IMG/VR virus record: IMGVR_UViG_3300013005_000034 | Location: 1-64,000 of that record | Direction: 5' to 3' (one strand) | DNA: 64,000 nucleotides | Source of the DNA: a virus | Part shown: piece by piece, positions 1-6,893 of the stretch | How the letters are laid out: every line of letters begins with the position of its first letter | How positions within the stretch are numbered: the first letter of the stretch is position 1 | Translations under genes and position numbers: made by a program | The notes under the pieces: model-generated | Seen by the model: the letters and a program-made list of their open reading frames with translations, nothing else | What the model was told of the DNA's origin: nothing | The model's database searches: none

Positions 1-1
1 A

Positions 2-148
2 CAAAAATTAGAAAAATTTATTGTAAAAGGCAATCAAATAGCAGTTGAAGCAATTTTAGAACAAGCCAAAGAAATGGAAAACCAACAATTGAAAGAAAAA
101 TACGATAATGGGTATGCTAATGGGCAAAGAGATTTAATTATAAACTAA
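2..148 (+). CDS. Partial small phage protein, C-terminal 48 residues
   Basis: The frame is open from the left edge to a stop at 146-148, so the start lies outside the window. The visible part (EKFIVKGNQIAVEAIL, then a Glu/Gln/Lys-rich helix) closely resembles the middle of the proteins at 28040-28297 and 27502-27756, which begin KKQxAVEW and then EQL. It therefore belongs to a small paralogous family in this genome. Function unknown; probably helical and soluble. The next gene follows after an A-rich leader. Confidence 0.7.
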   Translation, partial: QKLEKFIVKGNQIAVEAILEQAKEMENQQLKEKYDNGYANGQRDLIIN

Positions 149-166
149 CAACTAAAAACAAATAAA

Positions 167-433
167 ATGACACATAAAGAAAAAGCAAAACAATTAGTAG
201 ATAAATTTTATCAAACAACTCCAAACGAAGTATGGTATAATCACCCAATAGGATTAAAAGAAGAATATAAAGCGTGGGAACAGTCTAAACAATGTGCTTT
301 AATAGCAGTTGATGAGATATTAAATTCAAGTCCAAGTTTACCAGTATTAGGCGATGGAGGTACTTATGGTGAAGATATAGAGTTATCAACTAAATATTGG
401 CAAGAAGTAAAAATTGAAATAAATAAATTATAA
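167..433 (+). CDS. Hypothetical protein, 88 aa
   Basis: Starts at an ATG behind the recurring leader aactaaaaacaaataaa, which argues for this start. The protein opens with a Lys-rich helix (KEKAKQLVDKF) and has a central CALIAVDEIL helix. No cysteine motif, signal peptide or membrane span is visible. I recognise no domain of known function. It sits in a same-strand run of small accessory genes. Confidence 0.7.
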   Translation: MTHKEKAKQLVDKFYQTTPNEVWYNHPIGLKEEYKAWEQSKQCALIAVDEILNSSPSLPVLGDGGTYGEDIELSTKYWQEVKIEINKL

Positions 434-444
434 AAACAAATAAC

Positions 445-666
445 ATGAGAAAAGTAATGTATCAACAATGGTTGCCAGATGCAACACCAACAGGAAGTAG
501 TCAATTAAAATTATCAGAAGAAAGGGTTGGTTTTTTACATCAATGGGGGCTTGAATTAAAAGAAAGTGGAGAAAATATTTGTTCATATTCAGTTGCTATA
601 ATTGAAGATGAAGAAACTAAAGGAGTATTGACTACATATCCGCATCTTGTAACTTTTATAGATTAA
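445..666 (+). CDS. Hypothetical protein, 73 aa
   Basis: Short soluble protein without membrane segments or metal-binding motifs; the C-terminal half looks beta-rich (SYSVAII ... HLVTFID). It lies 11 bases after the previous gene behind the usual A-rich leader. Family and function are unknown. The opposite-strand frame at 589-813 is treated as a shadow. Confidence 0.65.
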   Translation: MRKVMYQQWLPDATPTGSSQLKLSEERVGFLHQWGLELKESGENICSYSVAIIEDEETKGVLTTYPHLVTFID

Positions 667-694
667 CCAATACAAACAACTAAAAACACAAAAC

Positions 695-901
695 ATGGAA
701 CACAAACCAAAAATTAAGGATAAAATAAGAGTTAAAACCAAACTTGATGGAGAAAAACTTTGTGAAATTGATTGGCTAAATGATAAAACCATACATTTTA
801 AAAATAAAAGCAATTTTGGTATGACTGTAAATTATGATAGAGTTATATATACAAATAACTCTTGGAGAGGTGCTAATTTCACATATACAAGTTTCAACTA
901 A
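695..901 (+). CDS. Hypothetical protein, 68 aa
   Basis: Starts at the ATG after aactaaaaacacaaaac, a variant of the local leader. Charged N-terminus, then a probable beta-sheet segment with several Asn and Tyr residues. No recognised domain. It is part of the same small-gene run and its stop is directly followed by the leader of the next gene. Confidence 0.65.
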   Translation: MEHKPKIKDKIRVKTKLDGEKLCEIDWLNDKTIHFKNKSNFGMTVNYDRVIYTNNSWRGANFTYTSFN

Positions 902-912
902 AAACAAATAAA

Positions 913-1101
913 ATGAAAAATAAAATTTTAGCATTATTGATTGCATTTAGTTTTGTAATAGGAGTAATTGGTTTTTTCTTATGTATTATTTCATACACTT
1001 ATAATTTTATAATTGTTTCTTTGGCTATTTGTATATTATATTATTTATATATACTTTATAAAGTTTGGCTTGAAATATTTAATGAAAAAAATAACAACTA
1101 A
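913..1101 (+). CDS. Small membrane protein, 62 aa, two spans
   Basis: Two hydrophobic stretches, about residues 4-26 and 31-52, separated by a short loop and followed by a charged tail ending in several Asn. This predicts an integral inner-membrane protein. Such proteins are common in phage accessory regions, but nothing here identifies a role such as holin or superinfection exclusion. Confidence 0.65.
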   Translation: MKNKILALLIAFSFVIGVIGFFLCIISYTYNFIIVSLAICILYYLYILYKVWLEIFNEKNNN

Positions 1102-1111
1102 AAAAAACAAC

Positions 1112-1825
1112 ATGAAACATAAACTAATTAACACAAAAAACTACTTACTTGTTGTAAGTGATGAACAAATAAAAAAAGATGATTGGGTTTATAATGAAAT
1201 CTCAAAAGAAATTTATCAGTTTGTAGAGATTAATGTTTCTTATGAGAAAAAAATCATTGCTCATTTACCACTAAACAACTATCCTATTCTTTTTACCTTT
1301 TACTCTCCAAACGTATGGGTTAGTATAAATCCAGTGATTAGTATTCCATTACTTCCCCCACTTGAACCACTTGAACAAGAATATGATGTTGAGAAGTTGG
1401 CAAAAGAATATTCCTTAAAAACAAATAAGGGACATTTGTATGATTTATATCCAAATTGTGACCAAACTTTATATGAAGTTAGTTTCGATGATTTTAAAGC
1501 AGTTTACAACAAAGCCCGAGAGAATTTCAAATACACAGAAAGACAACTTGATGTTGCTATTGATTGGGCTATAAAAAAAGGTAGAGAAGGCGATGTTACA
1601 ATTACTGATATTGATAATTTTATCCAATCCCTATCACTACCAAAGATGCCTGTTGCTTTTAAGTGTGAGGTTGAATGGATTAACTCTAAAGAAGATGTTG
1701 GAAATAATTTTACCAATGTTGCATTGTTTGAAGAAAGTATAAATCAGTATGATGCAATATTGATGCCTAAAACAACTACCACTCCCGAAGGACAAACTAT
1801 TTGGGTAGGAGAATATATTTATTAA
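1112..1825 (+). CDS. Paralogous accessory protein A1 (INTxxYLLVV family), 237 aa
   Basis: The ATG at 1112 is chosen over an earlier in-frame ATG at 1013, because the paralogs at 11503 and 26861 begin at the same alignment point and the leader precedes it. Shared landmarks: an N-terminal LIxTxxYLLVVxDxxIK segment, HLPLNNxPIL, LLPPLE, and a C-terminal PKMPVxFKCE ... GEYIY. A middle module (YTERQLD ... DVTITDIDNFI) also occurs alone in the protein at 28040-28297. No catalytic motif is visible, so function is unknown. The family looks like a mosaic accessory protein with exchangeable middle parts. Confidence 0.8.
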   Translation: MKHKLINTKNYLLVVSDEQIKKDDWVYNEISKEIYQFVEINVSYEKKIIAHLPLNNYPILFTFYSPNVWVSINPVISIPLLPPLEPLEQEYDVEKLAKEYSLKTNKGHLYDLYPNCDQTLYEVSFDDFKAVYNKARENFKYTERQLDVAIDWAIKKGREGDVTITDIDNFIQSLSLPKMPVAFKCEVEWINSKEDVGNNFTNVALFEESINQYDAILMPKTTTTPEGQTIWVGEYIY

Positions 1826-1842
1826 AAACTAAAAAAAATAAA

Positions 1843-2064
1843 ATGAAAGGATTTTTAATTTTTTGTGCAGCAACTATTTTGTTGATGGTAGGGCTTCAAT
1901 ACTTTGACAGTAAGCAAGACCCTTACAATGAAGGTACTCATTGGGATTATTCAATAATGTGTGAGGATGGTTTCAAATATAAGGTTTTAAGCAGAAATAG
2001 AGGCACTATACCTTGCAAAAATAGTGATGGAACTCTTTTAAAATGCAACCAAAAAAGATATTAA
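1843..2064 (+). CDS. Small membrane-anchored or secreted protein, 73 aa
   Basis: Start placed at 1843, just after the leader aaaaaaaataaa, rather than at an upstream in-frame ATG overlapping the previous gene. A hydrophobic N-terminal segment (residues 3-19) could be a signal anchor. The remainder is short and charged with three Cys (C34, C51, C61), possibly forming disulfides outside the cytoplasm. No known family. Confidence 0.6.
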   Translation: MKGFLIFCAATILLMVGLQYFDSKQDPYNEGTHWDYSIMCEDGFKYKVLSRNRGTIPCKNSDGTLLKCNQKRY

Positions 2065-2586
2065 ATGAAAAAATATAAAATTGAATTATCAGAACAGCAA
2101 ATGATGTTAATTGCTAATTGTCTTGAAGATTTGTCAAGGTTTGCATCAGGTCAATCTGAAATGAGATATACAGTTGAAGAAATGTTGCGTGGCTTATCGT
2201 TTGATGAACAAATGAAAAAACGTGATGAGGTTGAAGAATTATTAAAGAAAGCTAAAAGAGTATTATTGCCTAATTTTCCTGATAATGCAAGTAAAGGTTA
2301 TAATGGTAGTGAGTTTATTGGAAATACTTATCAGATTTACAGAAGTATATTATACCAATTAGCCAAAGATAATAACTGGAATAATGTTTATTCTTCACCT
2401 GCTTTGCCAAGTGGTAATTTAGGGACAATTAAAATTGAATTGGTTGATGTAAAACAAAATACAGCCTTGCAATTGCAACAAGCTGGTGTTATAAAATCGG
2501 TTTGCGAACATAAGCATATTTCGGGTGGATATTTTGGAGGTGATAAGTATATTGTAAAATGTAAAGATTGCGATGAAATAACTTAG
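2065..2586 (+). CDS. Phage protein with C-terminal Cys/His cluster, 173 aa
   Basis: Begins immediately after the previous stop. Residues 1-130 form a helical domain (ELSEQQMMLIANCLEDLSRF, then a Lys/Glu helix and a GNTYQIYRSILYQLA segment). The last 30 residues (CEHKHISGGYFGG ... CKDC) look like a small zinc-binding tail, similar to the C-terminus of the protein at 27775-28017. Function unknown. It lies just upstream of the first attC-like site and does not itself show cassette boundaries. Confidence 0.7.
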   Translation: MKKYKIELSEQQMMLIANCLEDLSRFASGQSEMRYTVEEMLRGLSFDEQMKKRDEVEELLKKAKRVLLPNFPDNASKGYNGSEFIGNTYQIYRSILYQLAKDNNWNNVYSSPALPSGNLGTIKIELVDVKQNTALQLQQAGVIKSVCEHKHISGGYFGGDKYIVKCKDCDEIT

Positions 2587-2595
2587 CAAACTGAC

Positions 2596-2668
2596 TTATA
2601 ACGTTTTGCAGCTAATGGCTGTGAGCTTCTGAAAGTGGGCTGAAAATAGCCATTAGGTGCTGTTATGT
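2596..2668 (+). repeat. attC-like site 1
   Basis: R''-like core TTATAAC at 2596-2602 and R'-like core GTTATGT at 2662-2668. Between them the arm GCAGCTAATGGCT (2608-2620) pairs with AGCCATTAGGTGC (2648-2660) with one or two mismatches, leaving a loop of about 27 bases. This is the cruciform layout of an attC site. It marks the upstream end of array 1. Confidence 0.75.
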
Positions 2669-2710
2669 TTTAGTTTTATTTTATTAATTTTTAAAAAAAG
2701 CGAAGGAATT

Positions 2711-3085
2711 ATGAAACAATTATTTGAAGAAAAAGAACTTATTGGAAAAACAATAGCTCAGGTTTTAATGCCAAAAGAAAGCTATCAAGATATGTGGATA
2801 AAATTTACCGACAATTCTTTTGCTGTATTTGATACGGAGGATAGGACGGAAGGGTTTGGACAAGAAAGGCGTATTCTTGTTATTTCTGATTGGGAAAAAG
2901 ACAATACAAATGAAGAATTAGTTGAGTTAGGACTAATAACAAAAGCTGAACACAAATACGCATTGGAGGAGGAAGAAAAAAGATACAAAAAAGAAAGAGC
3001 TGAACGAGACGCTGTTGAGCAAAAAAGAATTGAAGATTACGAGAAGGAACAACTTGCCAAACTTAAAACGAAATACGATGCGTAG
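2711..3085 (+). CDS. Cassette-encoded protein, 124 aa
   Basis: Start at 2711 follows agcgaaggaatt, which contains a purine-rich AAGGA-like stretch. An in-frame upstream ATG at 2657 lies inside the attC site and is rejected. Residues 1-70 form a compact alpha/beta region (IKFTDNSFAVFDTED). Residues 85-124 are a highly charged Lys/Glu helix, probably a coiled coil. Function unknown. It is the only gene between attC-like sites 1 and 2. Confidence 0.7.
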   Translation: MKQLFEEKELIGKTIAQVLMPKESYQDMWIKFTDNSFAVFDTEDRTEGFGQERRILVISDWEKDNTNEELVELGLITKAEHKYALEEEEKRYKKERAERDAVEQKRIEDYEKEQLAKLKTKYDA

Positions 3086-3114
3086 GCTTTTAAAAATTAA
3101 TAAAATAAAATTGA

Positions 3115-3147
3115 ACACAACGGCACTCGGCTAAACTCTCGTTGCCG
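3115..3147 (+). repeat. Short attC-like site 2
   Basis: ACACAAC (3115-3121) and GTTGCCG (3141-3147) enclose only 19 bases. The CGGCA at 3121-3125 pairs with TGCCG at 3143-3147. It resembles the short sites at 4745, 5733 and 23322 and differs from the long palindromes, so it may be a deleted or hybrid attC. Less certain than the long sites. Confidence 0.5.
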
Positions 3148-3188
3148 ACTTAAATATGAGAGATAAACTTAATTAAAAGCACAAAATT

Positions 3189-3419
3189 ATGAGTACAAAA
3201 AATATTTCAAACGAAGAAAAAGACAATGGAGTTTTAGCCGATGTTATGCAACGTGATTTATATGCAGAATTACGTTCATCAGGTAGTATGACTTCTGACC
3301 AATGCTGTGAAGTTTTAGATTGGACAGAAAAATTACCAATACAAATTATAGGGTTAAATAATGTTAAGGTTTCAATAGTGCAAGGTGTTATTAGGGTAGA
3401 ACCTAATCATGTTGCATAA
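3189..3419 (+). CDS. Cassette-encoded protein, 76 aa
   Basis: Single ORF between attC-like sites 2 and 3; its TAA (3417-3419) lies inside the R'' core GCATAAC of site 3, as is usual in integron cassettes. Charged N-terminus, a DQCCEVLDW motif, and a beta-rich end. No known domain. Confidence 0.7.
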   Translation: MSTKNISNEEKDNGVLADVMQRDLYAELRSSGSMTSDQCCEVLDWTEKLPIQIIGLNNVKVSIVQGVIRVEPNHVA

Positions 3420-3468
3420 CGTTTTGCGTATAAAAAATCGTTTTAATGTTTTTTATACGCTGTTATAA
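3414..3468 (+). repeat. attC-like site 3
   Basis: R'' GCATAAC (3414-3420) and R' GTTATAA (3462-3468). A perfect 12-bp stem pairs GCGTATAAAAAA (3426-3437) with TTTTTTATACGC (3449-3460). The centre, TCG then TTTTAATG, is nearly identical in the sites at 17498 and 23981. Confidence 0.8.
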
Positions 3469-3570
3469 CCAGTAGGGATTATTTAGTAGTAACTTTAATC
3501 GGAGAACTGAACAAAAAATTAAAACAAAAAAAAGCGAATAATTTTTTAATAACTAATAAATAAAAACAAA

Positions 3571-4026
3571 ATGATGACAATTTCTAAATTAGCTTCTGAA
3601 ATCAGGGGCGAAAACAACAAAAAAGAATCTGAAAATGATTACAAAAGATTAACTGATACTTTGAAGCAATTCAATGAAGATTTCAAAGAGGTTGTTTGTG
3701 ATTTAATTAAATGTGAGGTTAAATACGAACCTTGTTTTTGGTATAAAAGTGATAACGATGGGCAATATCATATTTTCCCACACGAAACCAAATTAGATTT
3801 AAAAATGAATGGTGGAAGTGGTGGAACTTGTATTGCTAATTCTATTCTTTTCACATTTAATCACAATGGAGAAACAAGAAAGAAAAGATTATTTTATACG
3901 GAAAATAAAGGTTGGTATTATATTGCTCGTAGAGGAAATCACATGAATGATGATTATTTAATAAAAGATTACAGAAAAGACTTCATATTATACCTTGATA
4001 GTTATTTTGAAGGTGAATATAAATAA
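3571..4026 (+). CDS. Cassette-encoded protein, 151 aa
   Basis: Starts at ATGATG (3571 or 3574) behind an A-rich leader. N-terminal helical half (KESENDYKRL ... VVCDLIKCEVKYEP), then a beta-rich half with FTFNHNGETRKK and GWYYIARRG. No catalytic motif recognised. The cassette flanks, not the ORF, are shared with the cassette at 24029-25097, so two unrelated genes occupy the same cassette frame. Confidence 0.7.
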   Translation: MMTISKLASEIRGENNKKESENDYKRLTDTLKQFNEDFKEVVCDLIKCEVKYEPCFWYKSDNDGQYHIFPHETKLDLKMNGGSGGTCIANSILFTFNHNGETRKKRLFYTENKGWYYIARRGNHMNDDYLIKDYRKDFILYLDSYFEGEYK

Positions 4027-4101
4027 ATCATTTGTGGGTGGGCTTTTTTGTTTTAATTTTTTGAACAATAAAGTTAATTCGGAGCAGTCCACCCCTATTG
4101 G

Positions 4102-4199
4102 TTATAACGTTTTGCAGCTAACAGAAGTGGCTGCTTGTAAGAACTTCTGAATTAAAAACAAATGCTTGTAGCAGCCATTTTTGTTAGGTGCTGTTATAG
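4102..4199 (+). repeat. attC-like site 4
   Basis: R'' TTATAAC (4102-4108) and R' GTTATAG (4193-4199), 98 bp. The arms begin GCAGCTAACAGAAGTGGCTGC near 4114 and return as GCAGCCA ... GTTAGGTGC near 4170-4191, giving a long interrupted stem with a loop of about 35 bases. Confidence 0.78.
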
Positions 4200-4220
4200 G
4201 CTGTAAAAAATTAAAAAGCG

Positions 4221-4421
4221 ATGGAATTACAACTGATTAACTTAGGTAGAAACAACATTAACAAAACTATTGTTGTGAAAAACGAAAAAGCAATGTGGCG
4301 TGAACTTTCTAAACATTTAATGAGCAAAGGAATTGAACTTTCACCAACTGACGAACCGAATAAATACGATGTGTATGTAGGAATGTTTAGAAATGTTGGA
4401 CAGGTGATTATTAAAGAGTAA
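4221..4421 (+). CDS. Cassette-encoded protein, 66 aa
   Basis: ATG at 4221 follows attaaaaagcg. Small alpha/beta protein: QLINLGRNN ... KTIVVKNEKAMWRELSKHL, then a conserved-looking YDVYVGMFRNVGQVIIKE end. Its architecture suggests a compact single domain; no family recognised. Complete cassette between attC-like sites 4 and 5. Confidence 0.7.
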   Translation: MELQLINLGRNNINKTIVVKNEKAMWRELSKHLMSKGIELSPTDEPNKYDVYVGMFRNVGQVIIKE

Positions 4422-4449
4422 CTGTGCGTAGGCTTTAATTTTTTATTGC

Positions 4450-4538
4450 CTATAACGGTAGGAATTTGCGTCTGTTGATTTTTTACCAACAAGACAATAG
4501 ACGCTTAAAAAATCAATAGCGCAAATTTATTGTTGGGC
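4450..4538 (+). repeat. attC-like site 5
   Basis: R'' CTATAAC (4450-4456) and R' GTTGGGC (4532-4538). Inner arms GGAATTTGCG (4461-4470) and CGCAAATTTA (4520-4529) pair almost fully. A second nested arm (GCGTCTGTTGATTTTTT with AAAAAATCAATAGCGC, including offset bases) extends the hairpin. Confidence 0.78.
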
Positions 4539-4557
4539 GCAGTTAAATTAAATCGGA

Positions 4558-4740
4558 ATGAGCAAACAAACAACTTGGAGCGAAAGAGCAAAATGCTATG
4601 ACGCAAAACACACAGAAAATGGAACAATATTATATTATGTGTGCCTTATTACAGGGAAGAAAACAGAATTGAAACACCCTGATAAACTTGCTTTATCGGC
4701 ATATATTGGGCATATAGGGGCTTTAGTGCAGTCCTATTAA
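4558..4740 (+). CDS. Cassette-encoded protein, 60 aa
   Basis: Small basic protein with WSERAKCYDAKHTENG at the N-terminus and a C-terminal helix (KLALSAYIGHIGALVQS). No known domain. The cassette begins GTTGGGCGC and ends GCGCCCAAC, exact reverse complements, which supports the gene being a true mobile cassette. Confidence 0.68.
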   Translation: MSKQTTWSERAKCYDAKHTENGTILYYVCLITGKKTELKHPDKLALSAYIGHIGALVQSY

Positions 4741-4744
4741 TTGC

Positions 4745-4775
4745 GCCCAACGGCTACGGCTATACGCAGTTGCGA
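4745..4775 (+). repeat. Short attC-like site 6
   Basis: GCCCAAC (4745-4751) and GTTGCGA (4769-4775) enclose 17 bases. It is one of the short sites whose R' core is GTTGCSR rather than GTTAKNN. Pairing inside is weak, so it may be an internal deletion or a hybrid of two sites. Confidence 0.5.
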
Positions 4776-4793
4776 ACTTAAAAATTAAACAAA

Positions 4794-5024
4794 ATGATAA
4801 AAAAAGAAGATTACTTAAAAGCAAAAGAAACCGTTGAAAAATACGAAGAGCAATTGCGTATAGCCGATGTTATGCGTAGTGCTAATTGCTACAATGAACT
4901 GAAAGCATTTTTGCAAGAGAAAAAGAAAAGTCCAAGATTATGCGCTTGGGATAGTGTTCACCATCAAGAGATATGGGATAAAATGCTTGAACTCGAACAG
5001 AAGTATTCAGAGCATTACGCATAA
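4794..5024 (+). CDS. Cassette-encoded helical protein, 76 aa
   Basis: Almost entirely helical and charged (DYLKAKETVEKYEEQLRIADVM, continuing to ELEQKYSEHYA). The TAA at 5022-5024 falls inside the R'' core of the next site. Unknown function. The N-terminal region carries the DNA string TTGCGTATAGCC, reminiscent of attC arms, so part of the ORF may derive from an old site. Confidence 0.68.
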   Translation: MIKKEDYLKAKETVEKYEEQLRIADVMRSANCYNELKAFLQEKKKSPRLCAWDSVHHQEIWDKMLELEQKYSEHYA

Positions 5025-5111
5025 CGGTTGAGGCTATGAGCAGTTGCCTTATAAATACTGCTCAATTAACCACAAATGTTGATAGGCAATTGCTTATAGC
5101 CTTTGTTAGCA
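5019..5111 (+). repeat. attC-like site 7
   Basis: R'' GCATAAC (5019-5025) and R' GTTAGCA (5105-5111), 93 bp. Arms GGCTATGAGCAGTTGCCT (5032-5049) and AGGCAATTGCTTATAGCC (from 5084) pair with few mismatches, closing a loop of about 34 bases. Confidence 0.8.
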
Positions 5112-5124
5112 CCAGTTTTTTATT

Positions 5125-5379
5125 ATGAATTACGAAGAAATAAAACAAAAAGTAACGGACAGAGAAATCAACTGTGAACAAGCATTTGAAAGCCTTGCAG
5201 AAATCGGTTATTGTCCAAATTTATTAAACGATGATAACGGTCATTGGGCTGTTAAATTTGATGGCTTTCAAAATGTGCCAATGGGTGATGAACCTGATGA
5301 TATTTCAACTACTTGTTTTATTGAAGCAAAGGATTGGAAAGATAGTATTTACGAAGCACTTGTTTGGGCGTTGTCCTAA
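5125..5379 (+). CDS. Cassette-encoded protein, 84 aa
   Basis: N-terminal short helices (EIKQKVTDREINCEQAFESL), a central DDNGHWAVKFDGFQNVP beta region, and a C-terminal helix (DWKDSIYEALVWALS). It looks like a compact immunity- or adaptor-sized protein, but I recognise no family. The cassette is bounded by GTTAGCACCA and its exact reverse complement. Confidence 0.7.
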   Translation: MNYEEIKQKVTDREINCEQAFESLAEIGYCPNLLNDDNGHWAVKFDGFQNVPMGDEPDDISTTCFIEAKDWKDSIYEALVWALS

Positions 5380-5385
5380 AATTGG

Positions 5386-5488
5386 TGCTAACGTTTTGTG
5401 GCTTTGTGTCTGTTATTTTGGCTTGCAGACACTCGCCTTTAAAGATAAATTTTATAGCCAAAATAATAGCACAAAACCACTGTTAGTG
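5386..5488 (+). repeat. attC-like site 8
   Basis: R'' TGCTAAC (5386-5392) and R' GTTAGTG (5482-5488), 103 bp. Arms TTTTGTGGCTTTGTG ... TTATTTTGGCT and AGCCAAAATAA ... CACAAAACCAC pair, giving a long hairpin. An in-frame shadow ORF (5231-5506) that reads through this site is rejected. Confidence 0.78.
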
Positions 5489-5512
5489 GCTGGTGCGGTA
5501 AATTAAGAACAA

Positions 5513-5725
5513 ATGTTTAATAACAATCAAATTCAAAAAGTAGAAATAGACCAAGAAAAGAAAAAACTTTATGTCTATTATGTTCAGGACAACTCACATT
5601 TAATGAGTAACCCACCTCCGCCACCAAGTTATTATAGAGAAGTTTTTTCTTTTGATAATTTGGAATTTATTGAAAAGGAATATGCAAAAGTAGAACGAGG
5701 ATTTGAAAAGGTAACGTGGTCGTAG
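5513..5725 (+). CDS. Cassette-encoded protein, 70 aa
   Basis: Beta-rich opening (IQKVEIDQEKKKLYVYYVQ), a short PPPPPSYY proline stretch in the middle, then a charged end. The first part resembles a small KTSC-like or beta-strand repeat, but the match is too weak to name. The only gene of its cassette. Confidence 0.68.
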   Translation: MFNNNQIQKVEIDQEKKKLYVYYVQDNSHLMSNPPPPPSYYREVFSFDNLEFIEKEYAKVERGFEKVTWS

Positions 5726-5732
5726 CACTTGC

Positions 5733-5764
5733 CACTAACGGTTCTCGGCTTGGCGAAGTTGCCG
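5733..5764 (+). repeat. Short attC-like site 9
   Basis: CACTAAC (5733-5739) and GTTGCCG (5758-5764) enclose 18 bases containing TTCTCGGC, which can pair with GTTGCCGAA. Same short class as the sites at 3115, 4745 and 23322. Confidence 0.5.
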
Positions 5765-5809
5765 AACACAAAACTTCATTAGAATTACAAATTTTTAAAT
5801 TTAGATAAA

Positions 5810-6466
5810 ATGTCAAACGAAGAACTAAACGGCAATTTTGCCAAACCGATGTTACCTGCCGTTGTGGGTTCTCAAAGGAAATACCAAATTATTTACGCTG
5901 ACCCTGCTTGGTCACACTATAACGATATGACCGTTACTGTGCAACAGAATAAAGCAAAGGATTTTATTAGTAGAAACCCATATCCAGTAATGTCAAGTTC
6001 AGATATAAAAGCGTTGCCAATAAAAGATATAGCCGATGAAAATTGCATTTTGTTTATATGGACTACGGACTATCATTTATCAAGATGCTGTGAAGTGATA
6101 AAGGCTTGGGGATTTGAATATAAAACAGTTGGTTTTGTGTGGCAAAAGTTGAATAAACAAAATAAGCCTGTATGCTTTATGGGAAACTACACTTTGAAAA
6201 GTGGCGTAGAAATATGTTTATTAGCCACAAAGGGTAAGGGGGCTGCCAAATTAGTTAAGAAACGAAATGTAAGGTCGTTAGTTCAAAGCCAACGTGAAGA
6301 ACATAGTAAGAAACCCGATGAAGTAAGAAATAGAATAGTAGAACTTTGTGGCGATATACCAAGAGTAGAATTATTTGCAAGGGAAAATCACGATGGGTGG
6401 GATGCTTGGGGTAATGAAGTGGAAGAAAGTATCAACTTGGAAACGTCTGCTAACAATGGCAGGTAA
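5810..6466 (+). CDS. MT-A70-type adenine-N6 methyltransferase, cassette-borne
   Basis: MT-A70 proteins transfer a methyl group from S-adenosylmethionine to adenine N6; phage members usually act on DNA. Residues 25-34 read YQIIYADPAW, a DPPW-type catalytic motif with Ala in place of the second Pro. FIWTTD (about 84-89), the WGFEYKTVGFVWQK segment and the GNYTLKSGVEICLLATKG segment are the usual landmarks, and the C-terminal IPRVELFARENHDGWDAWGNE closes the Rossmann-like fold. At 218 residues it is full length. Its TAA (6464-6466) lies inside the next attC-like site. It may protect phage DNA from host restriction; this is inference. Confidence 0.9.
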   Translation: MSNEELNGNFAKPMLPAVVGSQRKYQIIYADPAWSHYNDMTVTVQQNKAKDFISRNPYPVMSSSDIKALPIKDIADENCILFIWTTDYHLSRCCEVIKAWGFEYKTVGFVWQKLNKQNKPVCFMGNYTLKSGVEICLLATKGKGAAKLVKKRNVRSLVQSQREEHSKKPDEVRNRIVELCGDIPRVELFARENHDGWDAWGNEVEESINLETSANNGR

Positions 6467-6518
6467 CGGTTTGCGTATAAGAGCCGTTTTTTCAATGGCT
6501 TCTTATACGCTGTTATGC
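6461..6518 (+). repeat. attC-like site 10
   Basis: R'' AGGTAAC (6461-6467) and R' GTTATGC (6512-6518). Arms GCGTATAAGAGCC (6473-6485) and GGCTTCTTATACGC (6497-6510) pair with one bulge. Confidence 0.8.
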
Positions 6519-6570
6519 TCTCGTTTTGCGTGGGTGGGCTTGATAAAATATTAACTTAAAAAATATACAA

Positions 6571-6807
6571 ATGGAAATTGAAACAGTATCAGATTTAGCA
6601 AATGTAATAGCCGATTGGATTGGTGTTTATGGAGCTTGTAAAGACGAAGGTAAAAGTGATGGGTGCGAATTTTCTGAAAAGAAAGTTGCTTGTTGCAGAG
6701 TAGGATTTACAATGCACTTAGAGGAACGAATTAGAGAGGCTGTTGAAAATGATAAGAAAATTGAGGAAATGAATTTGCGTGAGCTGGCAAAGCAAAATGG
6801 AGCATAA
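6571..6807 (+). CDS. Cassette-encoded protein, 78 aa
   Basis: Helical protein with four Cys (CKDEGKSDGCEF and VACCRVGF) that could bind a metal. The C-terminal helix is strongly acidic/basic. The last cassette of array 1: its TAA lies in the half-site GCATAAC, after which the conserved array end begins. Function unknown. Confidence 0.7.
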   Translation: MEIETVSDLANVIADWIGVYGACKDEGKSDGCEFSEKKVACCRVGFTMHLEERIREAVENDKKIEEMNLRELAKQNGA

Positions 6808-6893
6808 CTCCAATCTTTGCGCTATATTAATGGAAATAAAAAGTTATTAACAATAGTATAATTAGATTATTTTATTACCTATATTTACCACAA
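6802..6893 (+). promoter_or_regulatory. Conserved array end T1 with promoter-like element
   Basis: After the half-site GCATAAC (6802-6808) follows a stretch that recurs at 18405-18496 and 25091-25182: TTTGCGCTA, then GGAAATAAAAAGTTATTAACAA, AGTATAATTA, and an end in CCACAA. TATATTTA at 6880-6887 sits where the other copies have TAATTTTG, a Bacteroidota -7 element. It probably drives the gene at 6910. Confidence 0.6.

Larger units (their letters stand above)
2596..6808 (+). mobile_element. Integron-type cassette array 1
   Basis: Ten attC-like sites alternate with single short ORFs, all on the plus strand. The sites start at 2596, 3115, 3414, 4102, 4450, 4745, 5019, 5386, 5733 and 6461, followed by a terminal half-site at 6802. 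Several stop codons lie inside the following site (TAA at 3417, 5022, 6464 and 6805), which is typical of integron cassettes. Cassette sizes are about 200-700 bp. Cassettes have no visible promoters of their own. No tyrosine recombinase of the integron class is in the window. Confidence 0.8.

Noticed and set aside
5231-5506. 91-codon frame overlapping a cassette gene
   Set aside because: It crosses the attC-like site at 5386 and overlaps a better-supported ORF at 5125-5379; no leader precedes it.
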